A stretch of DNA of 64,000 bases from Acanthosepion lycidas (lineage: Eukaryota > Mollusca > Cephalopoda > Sepiida > Sepiidae). Each line of letters opens with the position of its first letter. Positions within the stretch are counted from its first letter, which is position 1. The stretch is from NCBI GenBank assembly GCA_963932145.1, contig OZ010578.1, positions 39,504,601-39,568,600 on the forward strand, given 5' to 3'. Of this stretch, positions 35,801 through 48,545 are shown piece after piece. The position numbers and the translations under genes were made by a program. Below the pieces are notes generated by a model that was given only the letters and a program-made list of their open reading frames with translations, was not told the DNA's origin and did not search any database.

Positions 35801-38800
35801 ATCCCCTCTGCATTGCTTTTATATTCTTTCTTGTTCTAATTTGATCCCCTCTGCATTGCTTTTATATTCTTTCTTGTTCTAATTTGATCCTCTCTGCATT
35901 GCTATTATATTCTTTCTTGTTCTAATTTGATCCCCTGTGCATTGCTTTTATATTCTTTCTTGTTCTAATTTGATCAACTCTGCATTGCTTTTATATTCTT
36001 TCTTGTTCTAATTTGATCCCCTCTGCATTGCTTTTATATTCTTTCTTGTTCTAATTTGATACACTCTGCATTGCTTTTATATTCTTTCTTGTTCTAATTT
36101 GATGCCCTCTGCATTGATTTTATATTCTTTCTTGTTCTAATTTGATGCCCTCTGCATTGATTTTATATTCTTTCTTGTTCTAATTTGATCCCCTCTGCAT
36201 TGCTTTTATATTCTTTCTTGTTCTAATTTGATCCCCTCTGCATTGCTTTTATATTCTTTCTTGTTCTAATTTGATCCCCTCTGCATTGCTTTTATATTCT
36301 TGTTCTAATTTGATACACTCTGCATTGCTTTTATATTCTTTCTTGTTCTAATTTGATGCCCTCTGCATTGATTTTATATTCTTTCTTGTTCTAATTTGAT
36401 GCCCTCTGCATTGATTTTATATTCTTTCTTGTTCTAATTTGATACACTCTGCATTGCTTTTATATTCTTTCTTGTTCTAATTTGATCCCCTCTGCATTGC
36501 TTTTATATTCTTTCTTGTTCTAATTTGATCCCCTCTGCATTGCTTTTATATTCTTTCTTGTTCTAATTTGATCCCCTCTGCATTGCTTTTATATTCTTTC
36601 TTGTTCTAATTTGATCCCCTCTGCATTGCTTTTATATTCTTTCTTGTTCTAATTTGATGCCATCTGCATTGATTTTATATTCTTTCTTGTTCTAATTTGA
36701 TGCCCTCTGCATTGATTTTATATTCTTTCTTGTTCTAATTTGATACACTCTGCATTGCTTTTATATTCTTTCTTGTTCTAATTTGATCCCCTCTGCATTG
36801 CTTTTATATTCTTTCTTGTTCTAATTTGATCCCCTCTGCATTGCTTTTATATTCTTTCTTGTTCTAATTTGATGACCTCTGCATTGATTTTATATTCTTT
36901 CTTGTTCTAATTTGATACACTCTGCATTGCTTTTATATTCTTTCTTGTTCTAATTTGATCCCCTCTGCATTGCTTTTATATTCTTTCTTGTTCTAATTTG
37001 ATCCCCTCTGCATTGCTTTTATATTCTTTCTTGTTCTAATTTGATCCCCTCTGCATTGCTTTTATATTCTTTCTTGTTCTAATTTGATCCCCTCTGCATT
37101 GCTTTTATATTCTTTCTTGTTCTAATTTGATGCCCTCTGCATTGATTTTATATTCATTCTTGTTCTAATTTGATGCCCTCTGCATTGATTTTATATTCTT
37201 TCTTGTTCTAATTTGATACACTCTGCATTGCTTTTATATTCTTTCTTGTTCTAATTTGATCCCCTCTGCATTGCTTTTATATTCTTTCTTGTTCTAAATT
37301 GATCCTCTCTGCATTGCTTTTATATTCTTTTTTGTTCTAATTTGATCCCCTCTGCATTGATTTTATATTCTTTCTTGTTCTAATTTGATCCCCTCTGCAT
37401 TGATTTTATATTCTTTCTTGTTCTAATTTGATCCACTATGCATTGCTTTTATATTCTTTCTTGTTCTAATTTGATCCACTCTGCATTGCTTTTATATTCT
37501 TTCTTGTTCTAATTTGATCCCCTCTGCATTGCTTTTATATTCTTTCTTGTTCTAATTTGATCCCCTCTGCATTGCTTTCATATTCTTTCTTGTTCTAATT
37601 TGATCCACTCTGCATTGATTTTATATTCTTTCTTGTTCTAATTTGATCAACACTGCATTACTTTTATATTCTTTCTTGTTCTAATTTGGTCCACTCTGTA
37701 TTGCTTTTATATTCTTTCTTGTTCTAATTTGATCCCCTCTGCATTGCTTTTATATTCTTTCTATTTCTAATTTGATCCCCTCTGCATTGCTTTTATATTC
37801 TTTCTTGTTCTAATTTGATCCCCTCTGCATTGATTTTATATTCTTTCTTGTTCTAATTTGATCCCCTCTGCATTGCTTTTATATCCTTTCTTGTTCTAAT
37901 TTGATCCCCTCTGCATTGCTTTTATATTCTTTCTTGTTCTAATTTGATCCCCTCTGCATTGATTTTATATTCTTTCTTGTTCTAATTTGATCCCCTCTGC
38001 ATTGATTTTATATTCTTTCTTGTTCTAATTTGATCCCCTCTGCATTGATTTTATATTCTTTCTTGTTCTAATTTGATCCACTATGCATTGCTTTTATATT
38101 CTTTCTTGTTCTAATTTGATCCACTCTGCATTGCTTTTATATTCTTTCTTGTTCTAATTTGATCCCCTCTGCATTGCTTTTATATTCTTTCTTGTTCTAA
38201 TTTGATCCCCTCTGCATTGCTTTTATATTCTTTCTTGTTCTAATTTGATACACTCTGCATTGCTTTTATATTCTTTCTTGTTCTAATTTGATCCCCTCTG
38301 CATTGCTTTTATATTCTTTCTTGTTCTAATTTGATCCCCTCTGCATTGTTTTTATATTCTTTCTTGTTCTAATTTGATCCCCTCTGCATTGCTTTTATAT
38401 TCTTTCTTGTTCTAATTTGATCCCCTCTGCATTGATTTTATATTCTTTCTTGTTCTAATTTGATCCACTATGCATTCCTTTTATATTCTTTCTTGTTCTA
38501 ATTTGATCCACTCTGCATTGATTTTATATTCTTTCTTGTTCTAATTTGATCCACTATGCATTGCTTTTTTATTCTTTCTTGTTCTAATTTGATCCACTCT
38601 GCATTGCTTTTATATTCTTTCTTGTTGTAATGTGATCCCCTCTGCATTGCTTTTATATTCTTTCTTGTTCTAATTTGATCCCCTCTGCATTGCTTTTATA
38701 TTCTTTCTTGTTCTAATTTGATCCCCTCTGCATTGCTTTTATATTCTTTCTTGTTTTAATTTGATCCACTCTGCATTGCTTTTATATTCTTTCTTGTTCT

Positions 38801-40639
38801 AATTTGATCAACTCTGCATTGCTTTTATATTCTTTCTTGTTCTAATTTGATCCGCTCTGCATTGCTTTTATATTCTTTCTTGTTCTAATTTGATCCCCTC
38901 TGGATTGCTTTTATATTCTTTCTTGTTCTAATTTGATCCCCTCTGCATTGCTTTTATATTCTTTCTTGTTCTAATTTGATCCCCTCTGCATTGATTTTAT
39001 ATTCTTTCTTGTTCTAATTTGATCCCCTCTGCATTGCTTTTATATTCTTTCTTGTTCTAATTTGATCCACTCTGCATTGCTTTTATATTCTTTCTTGTTC
39101 TAATTTGATCCCCTCTGCATTGCTTTTATATTCTTTCTTGTTCTAATTTGATCCCCTCTGCATTGCTTTTATATTCTTTCTTGTTCTAATTTGATACACT
39201 CTGCATTGCTTTTATATTCTTTCTTGTTCTAATTTGATCCCCTCTGCATTGCTTTTATATTCTTTCTTGTTCTAATTTGATCCCCTCTGCATTGTTTTTA
39301 TATTCTTTCTTGTTCTAATTTGATCCCCTCTGCATTGCTTTTATATTCTTTCTTGTTCTAATTTGATCCCCTCTGCATTGATTTTATATTCTTTCTTGTT
39401 CTAATTTGATCCACTATGCATTGCTTTTATATTCTTTTTTGTTCTAATTTGATCCACTCTGCATTGATTTTATATTCTTTCTTGTTCTAATTTGATCCTC
39501 TATGCATTGCTTTTTTATTATTTCTTGTTCTAATTTGATCCACTCTGCATTGCTTTTATATTCTTTCTTGTTGTAATGTGATCCCCTCTGCATTGCTTTT
39601 ATATTCTTTCTTGTTCTAATTTGATCCCCTCTGCATTGCTTTTATATTCTTTCTTGTTCTAATTTGATCCCCTCTGCATTGCTTTTATATTCTTTCTTGT
39701 TTTAATTTGATCCACTCTGCATTGCTTTTATATTCTTTCTTGTTCTAATTTGATCAACTCTGCATTGCTTTTATATTCTTTCTTGTTCTAATTTGATCCC
39801 CTCTGCATTGCTTTTATATTCTTTCTTGTTCTAATTTGATCCCCTCTGGATTGCTTTTATATTCTTTCTTGTTCTAATTTGATCCCCTCTGCATTGCTTT
39901 TATATTCTTTCTTGTTCTAATTTGATCCCCTCTGCATTGATTTTATATTCTTTCTTGTTCTAATTTGATCCCCTCTGCATTGCTTTTATATTCTTTCTTG
40001 TTCTAATTTGATCCACTCTGCATTGCTTTTATATTCTTTCTTGTTCTAATTTGATCCCCTCTGCATTGCTTTTATATTCTTTCTTGTTCTAATTTGATCC
40101 CCTCTGCATTGATTTTATATTCTTTCTTGTTCTAATTTGATCCACTCTGCATTGCTTTTATATTCTTTCTTGTTCTAATTTGATCCCCTCTGCATTGCTT
40201 TTATATTCTTTCTTGTTCTAATTTGATCCCCTCTGCATTGATTTTATATTCTTTCTTGTTCTAATTTGATCCCCTCTGCATTGCTTTTATATTCTTTCTT
40301 GTTCTAATTTGATCCCCTCTGCATTGTTTTTATATTCTTTCTTGTTCTAATTTGATACCCTCTGCATTGCTTTTATATTCTTTCTTGTTCTAATTTGATC
40401 CACTCTGCATTGCTTTTATATTCTTTCTTGTTCTAATTTGATCCCCTCTGCATTGCTTTTATATTCTTTCTTGTTCTAATTTGATCCCCTCTGCATTGAT
40501 TTTATATTCTTTCTTGTTCTAATTTGATCCACTATGCATTGCTTTTATATTCTTTCTTGTTCTAATTTGATCCACTCTGCATTGCTTTTATATTCTTTTT
40601 TGTTCTAATTTGATCCCCTCTGCATTGCTTTTATATTCT

Positions 40640-43600
40640 TTTTTGTTCTAAATTGATCCTCTCTGCATTGCTTTTATATTATTTTTGTTCTAATTTGATC
40701 CCCTCTGCATTGATTTTATATTCTTTCTTGTTCTAATTTGATCCCCTCTGCATTGATTTTATATTCTTTCTTGTTCTAATTTGATCCACTATGCATTGCT
40801 TTTATATTCTTTCTTGTTCTAATTTGATCCACTCTGCATTGCTTTTATATTCTTTCTTGTTCTAATTTGATCCACTCTGCATTGCTTTTATATTCTTTCT
40901 TGTTCTAATTTGATCCCCTCTGCATTGCTTTTGTATCCTTTCTTGTTCTAATTTATCCCCTCTGCATTGCTTTTATATTCTTTCTTGTTCTAATTTATCC
41001 CCTCTGCATTGCTTTTATATTCTTTCTTATTCTAATTTGATCCCCTCTGCATTGCTTTTATATTATTTCTTGTTCTAATTTGATCCCCTCTGCATTGATT
41101 TTATATTCTTTCTTGTTCTAATTTGATCCACTCTGCATTGCTCTTATATTCTTTCTTGTTCTAATTTGATCCACTCTGCATTGCTTTTATATTCTTTCTT
41201 GTTCTAATTTGATCCCCTCTGCATTGCTTTTATATTCTTTCTTGTTCTAATTTGATCCCCTCTGCATTGATTTTATATTCTTTCTTGTTCTAATTTGATC
41301 CACTATGCATTGCTTTTATATTCTTTCTTGTTCTAATTTGATCCACTCTGCATTGCTTTTATATTCTATCTTGTTCTAATTTGATCCCCTCTGCATTGCT
41401 TTTATATTCTTTCTTGTTCTAATTTGATCCCCTCTGTATTGCTTTTATATTCTTTCTTGTTCTAATTTGATCCCCTCTGCATTGCTTTTATATTCTTTCT
41501 TGTTCTAATTTGATCCCCTCTGCATTGATTTTATATTCTTTCTTGTTCTAATTTGATCCACTATGCATTGCTTTTATATTCTTTCTTGTTCTAATTTGAT
41601 CCACTCTGCATTGCTTTTATATTCTTTTTTGTTCTAATTTGATCCCCTCTGCATTGCTTTTATATTCTTTTTTGTTCTAAATTGATCCTCTCTGCATTGC
41701 TTTTATATTATTTTTGTTCTAATTTGATCCCCTCTGCATTGATTTTATATTCTTTCTTGTTCTAATTTGATCCCCTCTGCATTGATTTTATATTCTTTCT
41801 TGTTCTAATTTGATCCACTATGCATTGCTTTTATATTCTTTCTTGTTCTAATTTGATCCACTCTGTATTGCTTTTATATTCTTTCTTGTTCTAATTTGAT
41901 CCCCTCTGCATTGCTTTTATATTCTTTCTTGTTCTAATTTGATCCCCTCTGCATTGATTTTATATTCTTTCTTGTTCTAATTTGATCCACTCTGCATTGC
42001 TTTTATATCCTTTCTTGTTCTAATTTGATCCCCTCTGCATTGCTTTTATATTCTTTCTTGTTCTAATTTGATCCCCTCTGCATTGATTTTATATTCTTTC
42101 TTGTTCTAATTTGATCCACTCTGCCTTGCTTTTATATTCTTTCTTGTTCTAATTTGATCCCCTCTGCATTGCTTTTATATTCTTTCTTGTTCTAATTTGA
42201 TACACTCTGCATTGATTTTATATTCTTTCTTGTTCTAATTTGATCCCCTCTGCATTGATTTTATATTCTTTCTTGTTCTAATTTGATCCACTATGCATTG
42301 CTTTTATATTCTTTCTTGTTCTAATTTGATCCCCTCTGCATTGCTTTTATATTCTTTCTTGTTCTAATTTGATCCCCTCTGCATTGCTTTTATATTCTTT
42401 CTTGTTCTAATTTGATCCCCTCTGCATTGATTTTATATTCTTTCTTGTTCTAATTTGATCCACTATGCATTGCTTTTATATTCTTTCTTGTTCTAATTTG
42501 ATCCCCTCTGCATTGCTTTTGTATCCTTTCTTGTTCTAATTTATCCCCTCTGCATTGCTTTTATATTCTTTCTTGTTCTAATTTATCCCCTCTGCATTGC
42601 TTTTATATTCTTTCTTATTCTAATTTGATCCCCTCTGCATTGCTTTTATATTATTTCTTGTTCTAATTTGATCCCCTCTGCATTGATTTTATATTCTTTC
42701 TTGTTCTAATTTGATCCACTCTGCATTGCTCTTATATTCTTTCTTGTTCTAATTTGATCCACTCTGCATTGCTTTTATATTCTTTCTTGTTCTAATTTGA
42801 TCCCCTCTGCATTGCTTTTATATTCTTTCTTGTTCTAATTTGATCCCCTCTGCATTGATTTTATATTCTTTCTTGTTCTAATTTGATCCACTATGCATTG
42901 CTTTTATATTCTTTCTTGTTCTAATTTGATCCACTCTGCATTGCTTTTATATTCTATCTTGTTCTAATTTGATCCCCTCTGCATTGCTTTTATATTCTTT
43001 CTTGTTCTAATTTGATCCCCTCTGTATTGCTTTTATATTCTTTCTTGTTCTAATTTGATCCCCTCTGCATTGCTTTTATATTCTTTCTTGTTCTAATTTG
43101 ATCCCCTCTGCATTGATTTTATATTCTTTCTTGTTCTAATTTGATCCACTATGCATTGCTTTTATATTCTTTCTTGTTCTAATTTGATCCACTCTGCATT
43201 GCTTTTATATTCTTTTTTGTTCTAATTTGATACCCTCTGCATTGCTTTTATATTCTTTTTTGTTCTAAATTGATCCTCTCTGCATTGCTTTTATATTATT
43301 TTTGTTCTAATTTGATCCCCTCTGCATTGATTTTATATTCTTTCTTGTTCTAATTTGATCCCCTCTGCATTGATTTTATATTCTTTCTTGTTCTAATTTG
43401 ATCCACTATGCATTGCTTTTATATTCTTTCTTGTTCTAATTTGATCCACTCTGTATTGCTTTTATATTCTTTCTTGTTCTAATTTGATCCCCTCTGCATT
43501 GCTTTTATATTCTTTCTTGTTCTAATTTGATCCCCTCTGCATTGCTTTTATATTCTTTCTTGTTCTAATTTGATCCACTCTGCATTGCTTTTATATCCTT

Positions 43601-43800
43601 TCTTGTTCTAATTTGATCCCCTCTGCATTGCTTTTATATTCTTTCTTGTTCTAATTTGATCCCCTCTGCATTGCTTTTATATTCTTTCTTGTTCTAATTT
43701 GATCCACTCTGCCTTGCTTTTATATTCTTTCTTGTTCTAATTTGATCCCCTCTGCATTGCTTTTATATTCTTTCTTGTTCTAATTTGATACACTCTGCAT
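40640..43800. repeat. 1,588-bp (37-unit) duplication inside the satellite
   Basis: Offset of 1,588 bp between matching rare variants: GTATCC 40,933/42,521; CTATC 41,366/42,954; TATTATTTTTG 41,706/43,294; GCCTTGC 42,123/43,711. A nested 1,029-bp shift (TATTATTTTTG 40,677/41,706) is also seen. These are later, smaller expansions in the right half of the array. Confidence 0.8.
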
Positions 43801-46800
43801 TGATTTTATATTCTTTCTTGTTCTAATTTGATCCCCTCTGCATTGATTTTATATTCTTTCTTGTTCTAATTTGATCCCCTCTGCATTGCTTTTATATTCT
43901 TTCTTGTTCTAATTTGATCCCCTCTGCATTGCTTTTATATTCTTTCTTGTTCTAATTTGATCCCCTCTGCATTGATTTTATATTCTTTCTTGTTCTAATT
44001 TGATCCACTATGCATTGCTTTTATATTCTTTCTTGTTCTAATTTGATCCACTCTGCATTGCTTTTATATTCTTTTTTGTTCTAATTTGATCCCCTCTGCA
44101 TTGATTTTATATTCTTTCTTGTTCTAATTTGATCCCCTCTGCATTGATTTTATATTCTTTCTTGTTCTAATTTGATCCACTATGCATTGCTTTTATATTC
44201 TTTCTTGTTCTAATTTGATCCACTCTGCATTGCTTTTATATTCTTTCTTGTTCTAATTTGATCCCCTCTGCATTGCTTTTATATTCTTTCTTGTTCTAAT
44301 TTGATCCCCTCTGCATTGCTTTTGTATTCTTTCTTGTTCTAATTTGATCCGCTCTGCATTGATTTTATATTCTTTCTTGTTCTAATTTGATCCACTCTGC
44401 ATTGCTTTTATATTCTTTCTTGTTCTAATTTGATCCACTCTGTATTCCTTTTATATTCTTTCTTGTTCTAATTTGATCCCCTCTGCATTGCTTTTATATT
44501 CTTTCTTGTTCTAATTTGATCCCCTCTGCATTGCTTTTATATTCTTTCTTGTTCTAATTTGATCCTCTCTGCATTGATTTTATATTCTTTCTTGTTCTAA
44601 TTTGATCCACTCTGCATTGCTTTTATATCCTTTCTTGTTCTAATTTGATCCCCTCTGCATTGCTTTTATATTCTTTCTTGTTCTAATTTGATCCCCTCTG
44701 CATTGATTTTATATTCTTTCTTGTTCTAATTTGATCCTCTCTGCATTGCTGTTATATTCTTTTTTGTTCTAATTTGATCCCCTCTGCATTGATTTTATAT
44801 TCTTTCTTGTTCTAATTTGATCCACTCTGCATTGCTTTTATATTCTTTCTTGTTCTAATTTGATCCACTCTGCATTGCTTTTATATTCTTTCTTGTTCTA
44901 ATTTGATCCCCTCTGCATTGCTTTTATATTCTTTCTTGTTCTAATTTGATCCCCTCTGCATTGCTTTTATATTCTTTCTTGTTCTAATTTGATCCCCTCT
45001 GCATTGATTTTATATTCTTTCTTGTTCTAATTTGATCCCCTCTGCATTGCTTTTATATTCTTTCTTGTTCTAATTTGATCCACTCTGCATTGCTTTTATA
45101 TTCTTTCTTGTTCTAATTTGATCCACTCTGCATTGCTTTTATATTCTTTCTTGTTCTAATTTGATCCACTCTGCATTGCTTTTATAATCTTTTTTGTTCT
45201 AATTTGATCCCCTCTGCATTGCTTTTATATTCTTTGTTGTTCTAATTTGATCCTCTCTGCATTGCTGTTATATTATTTTTGGTTCTAATTTGATCCCCTC
45301 TGCATTGATTTTATATTCTTTCTTGTTCTAATTTGATCCACTCTGCATTGCTTTTATATTCTTTCTTGTTCTAATTTGATCCACTCTGCATTGCTTTTAT
45401 ATTCTTTCTTGTTCTAATTTGATCCACTCTGCATTGCTTTTATATTCTTTCTGGTTCTAATTTGATCCCCTCTGCATTGATTTTATATTATTTCTTGTTC
45501 TAATTTGATCCCCTCTGCATTGCTTTTATATTCTTTCTTGTTCTAATTTGATCCCCTCTGCATTGCTTTTATATTCTTTCTTGTTCTAATTTGATCCACT
45601 CTGCATTGATTTTATATTCTTTCTTGTTCTAATTTGATCCACTCTGCATTGCTTTTATATTCTTTTTTGTTCTAATTTGATCCCCTCTGCATTGCTTTTA
45701 TATTCTTTGTTGTTCTAATTTGATCCTCTCTGCATTGCTTTTATATTCTTTCTTGTTCTAATTTGATCCCCTCTGCATTGATTTTATATTCTTTCTTGTT
45801 CTAATTTGATCCCCTCTGCATTGCTTTTATATTCTTTCTTGTTCTAATTTGATCCCCTCTGCATTGCTTTTATATTCTTTCTTGTTCTAATTTGATCCAC
45901 TCTGCATTGCTTTTATATTCTTTCTTGTTCTAATTTGATCCACTCTGCATTGTTTTTATATTCTTTTTTGTTCTAATTTGATCCCCTCTGCATTGCTTTT
46001 ATATTCTTTGTTGTTCTAATTTGATCCTCTCTGCATTGCTGTTATATTCTTTTTTGTTCTAATTTGATCCCCTCTGCATTGATTTTATATTCTTTCTTGT
46101 TCTAATTTGATCCACTCTGCATTGCTTTTATATTCTTTCTTGTTCTAATTTGATCCACTCTGCATTGCTTTTATATTCTTTCTTGTTCTAATTTGATCCC
46201 CTCTGCATTGCTTTTATATTCTTTCTTGTTCTAATTTGATCCCCTCTGCATTGCTTTTATATTCTTTCTTATTCTAATTTGATCCCCTCTGCATTGATTT
46301 TATATTCTTTCTTGTTCTAATTTGATCCACTCTGCATTGCTTTTATATTCTTTCTTGTTCTAATTTGATCCCCTCTGCATTGCTTTTATATTCTTTCTTG
46401 TTCTAATTTGATCCACTCTGCATTGCTTTTATATTCTTTCTTGTTCTAATTTGATCCCCTCTGCATTGCTTTTATATTCTTTCTTGTTCTAATTTCATCC
46501 CCTCTGCATTGCTTTTATATTCTTTCTTGTTCTAATTTGATCCACTCTGCATTGCTTTTATATTCTTTCTTGTTCTAATTTGATCCACTCTGCATTGCTT
46601 TTATATTCTTTTTTGTTCTAATTTGATCCCCTCTGCATTGATTTTATATTCTTTGTTGTTCTAATTTGATCCTCTCTGCATTGCTGTTATATTCTTTTTT
46701 GTTCTAATTTGATCCCCTCTGCATTGATTTTATATTCTTTCTTGTTCTAATTTGATCCCCTCTGCATTGATTTTATATTCTTTCTTGTTCTAATTTGATC

Positions 46801-48545
46801 CACTATGCATTGCTTTTATATTCTTTCTTGTTCTAATTTGATCCACTCTGCATTGCTTTTATATTCTTTCTTGTTCTAATTTGATCCACTCTGCATTGCT
46901 TTTATATTCTTTTTTGTTCTAATTTGATCCCCTCTGCATTGCTTTTATATTCTTTGTTGTTCTAATTTGATCCTCTCTGCATTGCTTTTATATTCTTTTT
47001 TGTTCTAATTTGATCCCCTCTGCATTGATTTTATATTCTTTCTTGTTCTAATTTGATCCCCTCTGCATTGATTTTATATTCTTTCTTGTTCTAATTTGAT
47101 CCCCTCTGCATTGCTTTTATATTCTTTCTTGTTCTAGTTTGATCAACTATGCATTGCTTTTATATTCTTTCTTGTTCTAATTTGATCCACTCTGCATTGC
47201 TTTTATATTATTTCTTGTTCTAATTTGATCCACTCTGCATTGCTTTTATATTCTTTCTTGTTCTAATTTGATCCACTCTGCATTGCTTTTATATTCTTTC
47301 TTGTTCTAATTTGATCCCCTCTGCATTGCTTTTATATTCTTTCTTGTTCTAATTTGATCCCCTCTGCATTGCTTTTATATTCTTTCTTGTTCCAATTTGA
47401 TCCCCTCTGCATTGCTTTTATATTCTTTGTTGTTCTAATTTGATCCCCTCTGCATTGCTTTTATATTCTTTGTTGTTCTAATTTGATCCTCTCTGCATTG
47501 CTTTTATATTCTTTTTTGTTCTAATTTGATCCCCTCTGCATTGATTTTATATTCTTTCTTGTTCTAATTTGATCCCCTCTGCATTGAATTTATATTCTTT
47601 CTTGTTCTAATTTGATCCACTATGCATTGCTTTTATATTCTTTCTTGTTCTAATTTGATCCACTCTGCATTGCTTTTATATTCTTTCTTGTTCTAATTTG
47701 ATCCACTCTGCATTGCTTTTATATTCTTTTTTGTTCTAATTTGATCCCCTCTGCATTGCTTTTATATTCTTTGTTGTTCTAATTTGATCCTCTCTGCATT
47801 GCTTTTATATTCTTATTTGTTCTAATTTGATCCCCTCTGCATTGATTTTATATTCTTTCTTGTTCTAATTTGATCCCCTCTGCATTGATTTTATATTCTT
47901 TCTTGTTCTAATTTGATCCACTATGCATTGCTTTTATATTCTTTCTTGTTCTAATTTGATCCACTCTGCATTGCTTTTATATTCTTTCTTGTTCTATTTG
48001 ATCCACTCTGCATTGCTTTTATATTCTTTCTTGTTCTAATTTGATCCACTCTGCATTATTTTTATATTCTTTCTTGTTCTAATTTGATCCCCTCTGCATT
48101 GCTTTTATATTCTTTCTTGTTCTAATTTGATCCCCTCTGCATTGCTTTTATATTCTTTCTTGTTCTAATTTGATCCCCTCTACATTGCTTTTATATTCTT
48201 TCTTGTTCTAATTTGATCCCCTCTGCATTGATTTTATATTCTTTCTTGTTCTAATTTGATCCCCTCTGCATTGATTTTATATTCTTTCTTGTTCTAATTT
48301 GATCCCCTCTGCATTGATTTTATATTCCTTCTTGTTCTAATTTGATCCCCTCTGCATTGCTTTTATATTCTTTCTTGTTCTAATTTGATCCACTCTGTAT
48401 TGCTTTTATATTCTTTTTTGTTCTAATTTGATCCACTCTGCTTTGCTTTTATATTCTTTCTTGTTCTAATTTGATCCACTATGCATTGCTTTTATATTCT
48501 TTCTTGTTCTAATTTGATCCACTCTGCATTGCTTTTATATTCTTT

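Larger units (their letters stand above)
12742..48545. repeat. 43-bp satellite array, ~832 units, 35.8 kb
   Basis: Head-to-tail 43-bp units run from the first TATTCTTT (12,742) to the last (48,538-48,545). On the plus strand the unit is TATTCTTTCTTGTTC, TAATTTGATCCCC, TCTGCATTGCTTT, TA. The plus strand is strongly pyrimidine-rich. Main variants: GATCCCC, GATCCAC, GATACAC, GATGCCC, and CATTGC/CATTGA/CATTGT. Because 43 is not a multiple of 3 and each unit has stops on both strands, no long frame is possible, which explains the ORF gap. On the minus strand the GATCCACTCTGCATTG variant reads NAEWIKLEQER, the LINE sequence found at both borders. No unrelated sequence interrupts the array. A centromeric or heterochromatic role is possible but not shown. 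Confidence 0.97.

Noticed and set aside
12742-48545. CRISPR-like array
   Set aside because: Direct repeats are contiguous with no spacers, in a clearly eukaryotic repeat context.
12742-48545. Repeat-protein gene (minus strand reads EYKSNAEGIKLEQER once per unit)
   Set aside because: 43 bp shifts frame every unit and stops occur in each cycle; the peptide is a relic of the LINE frame.
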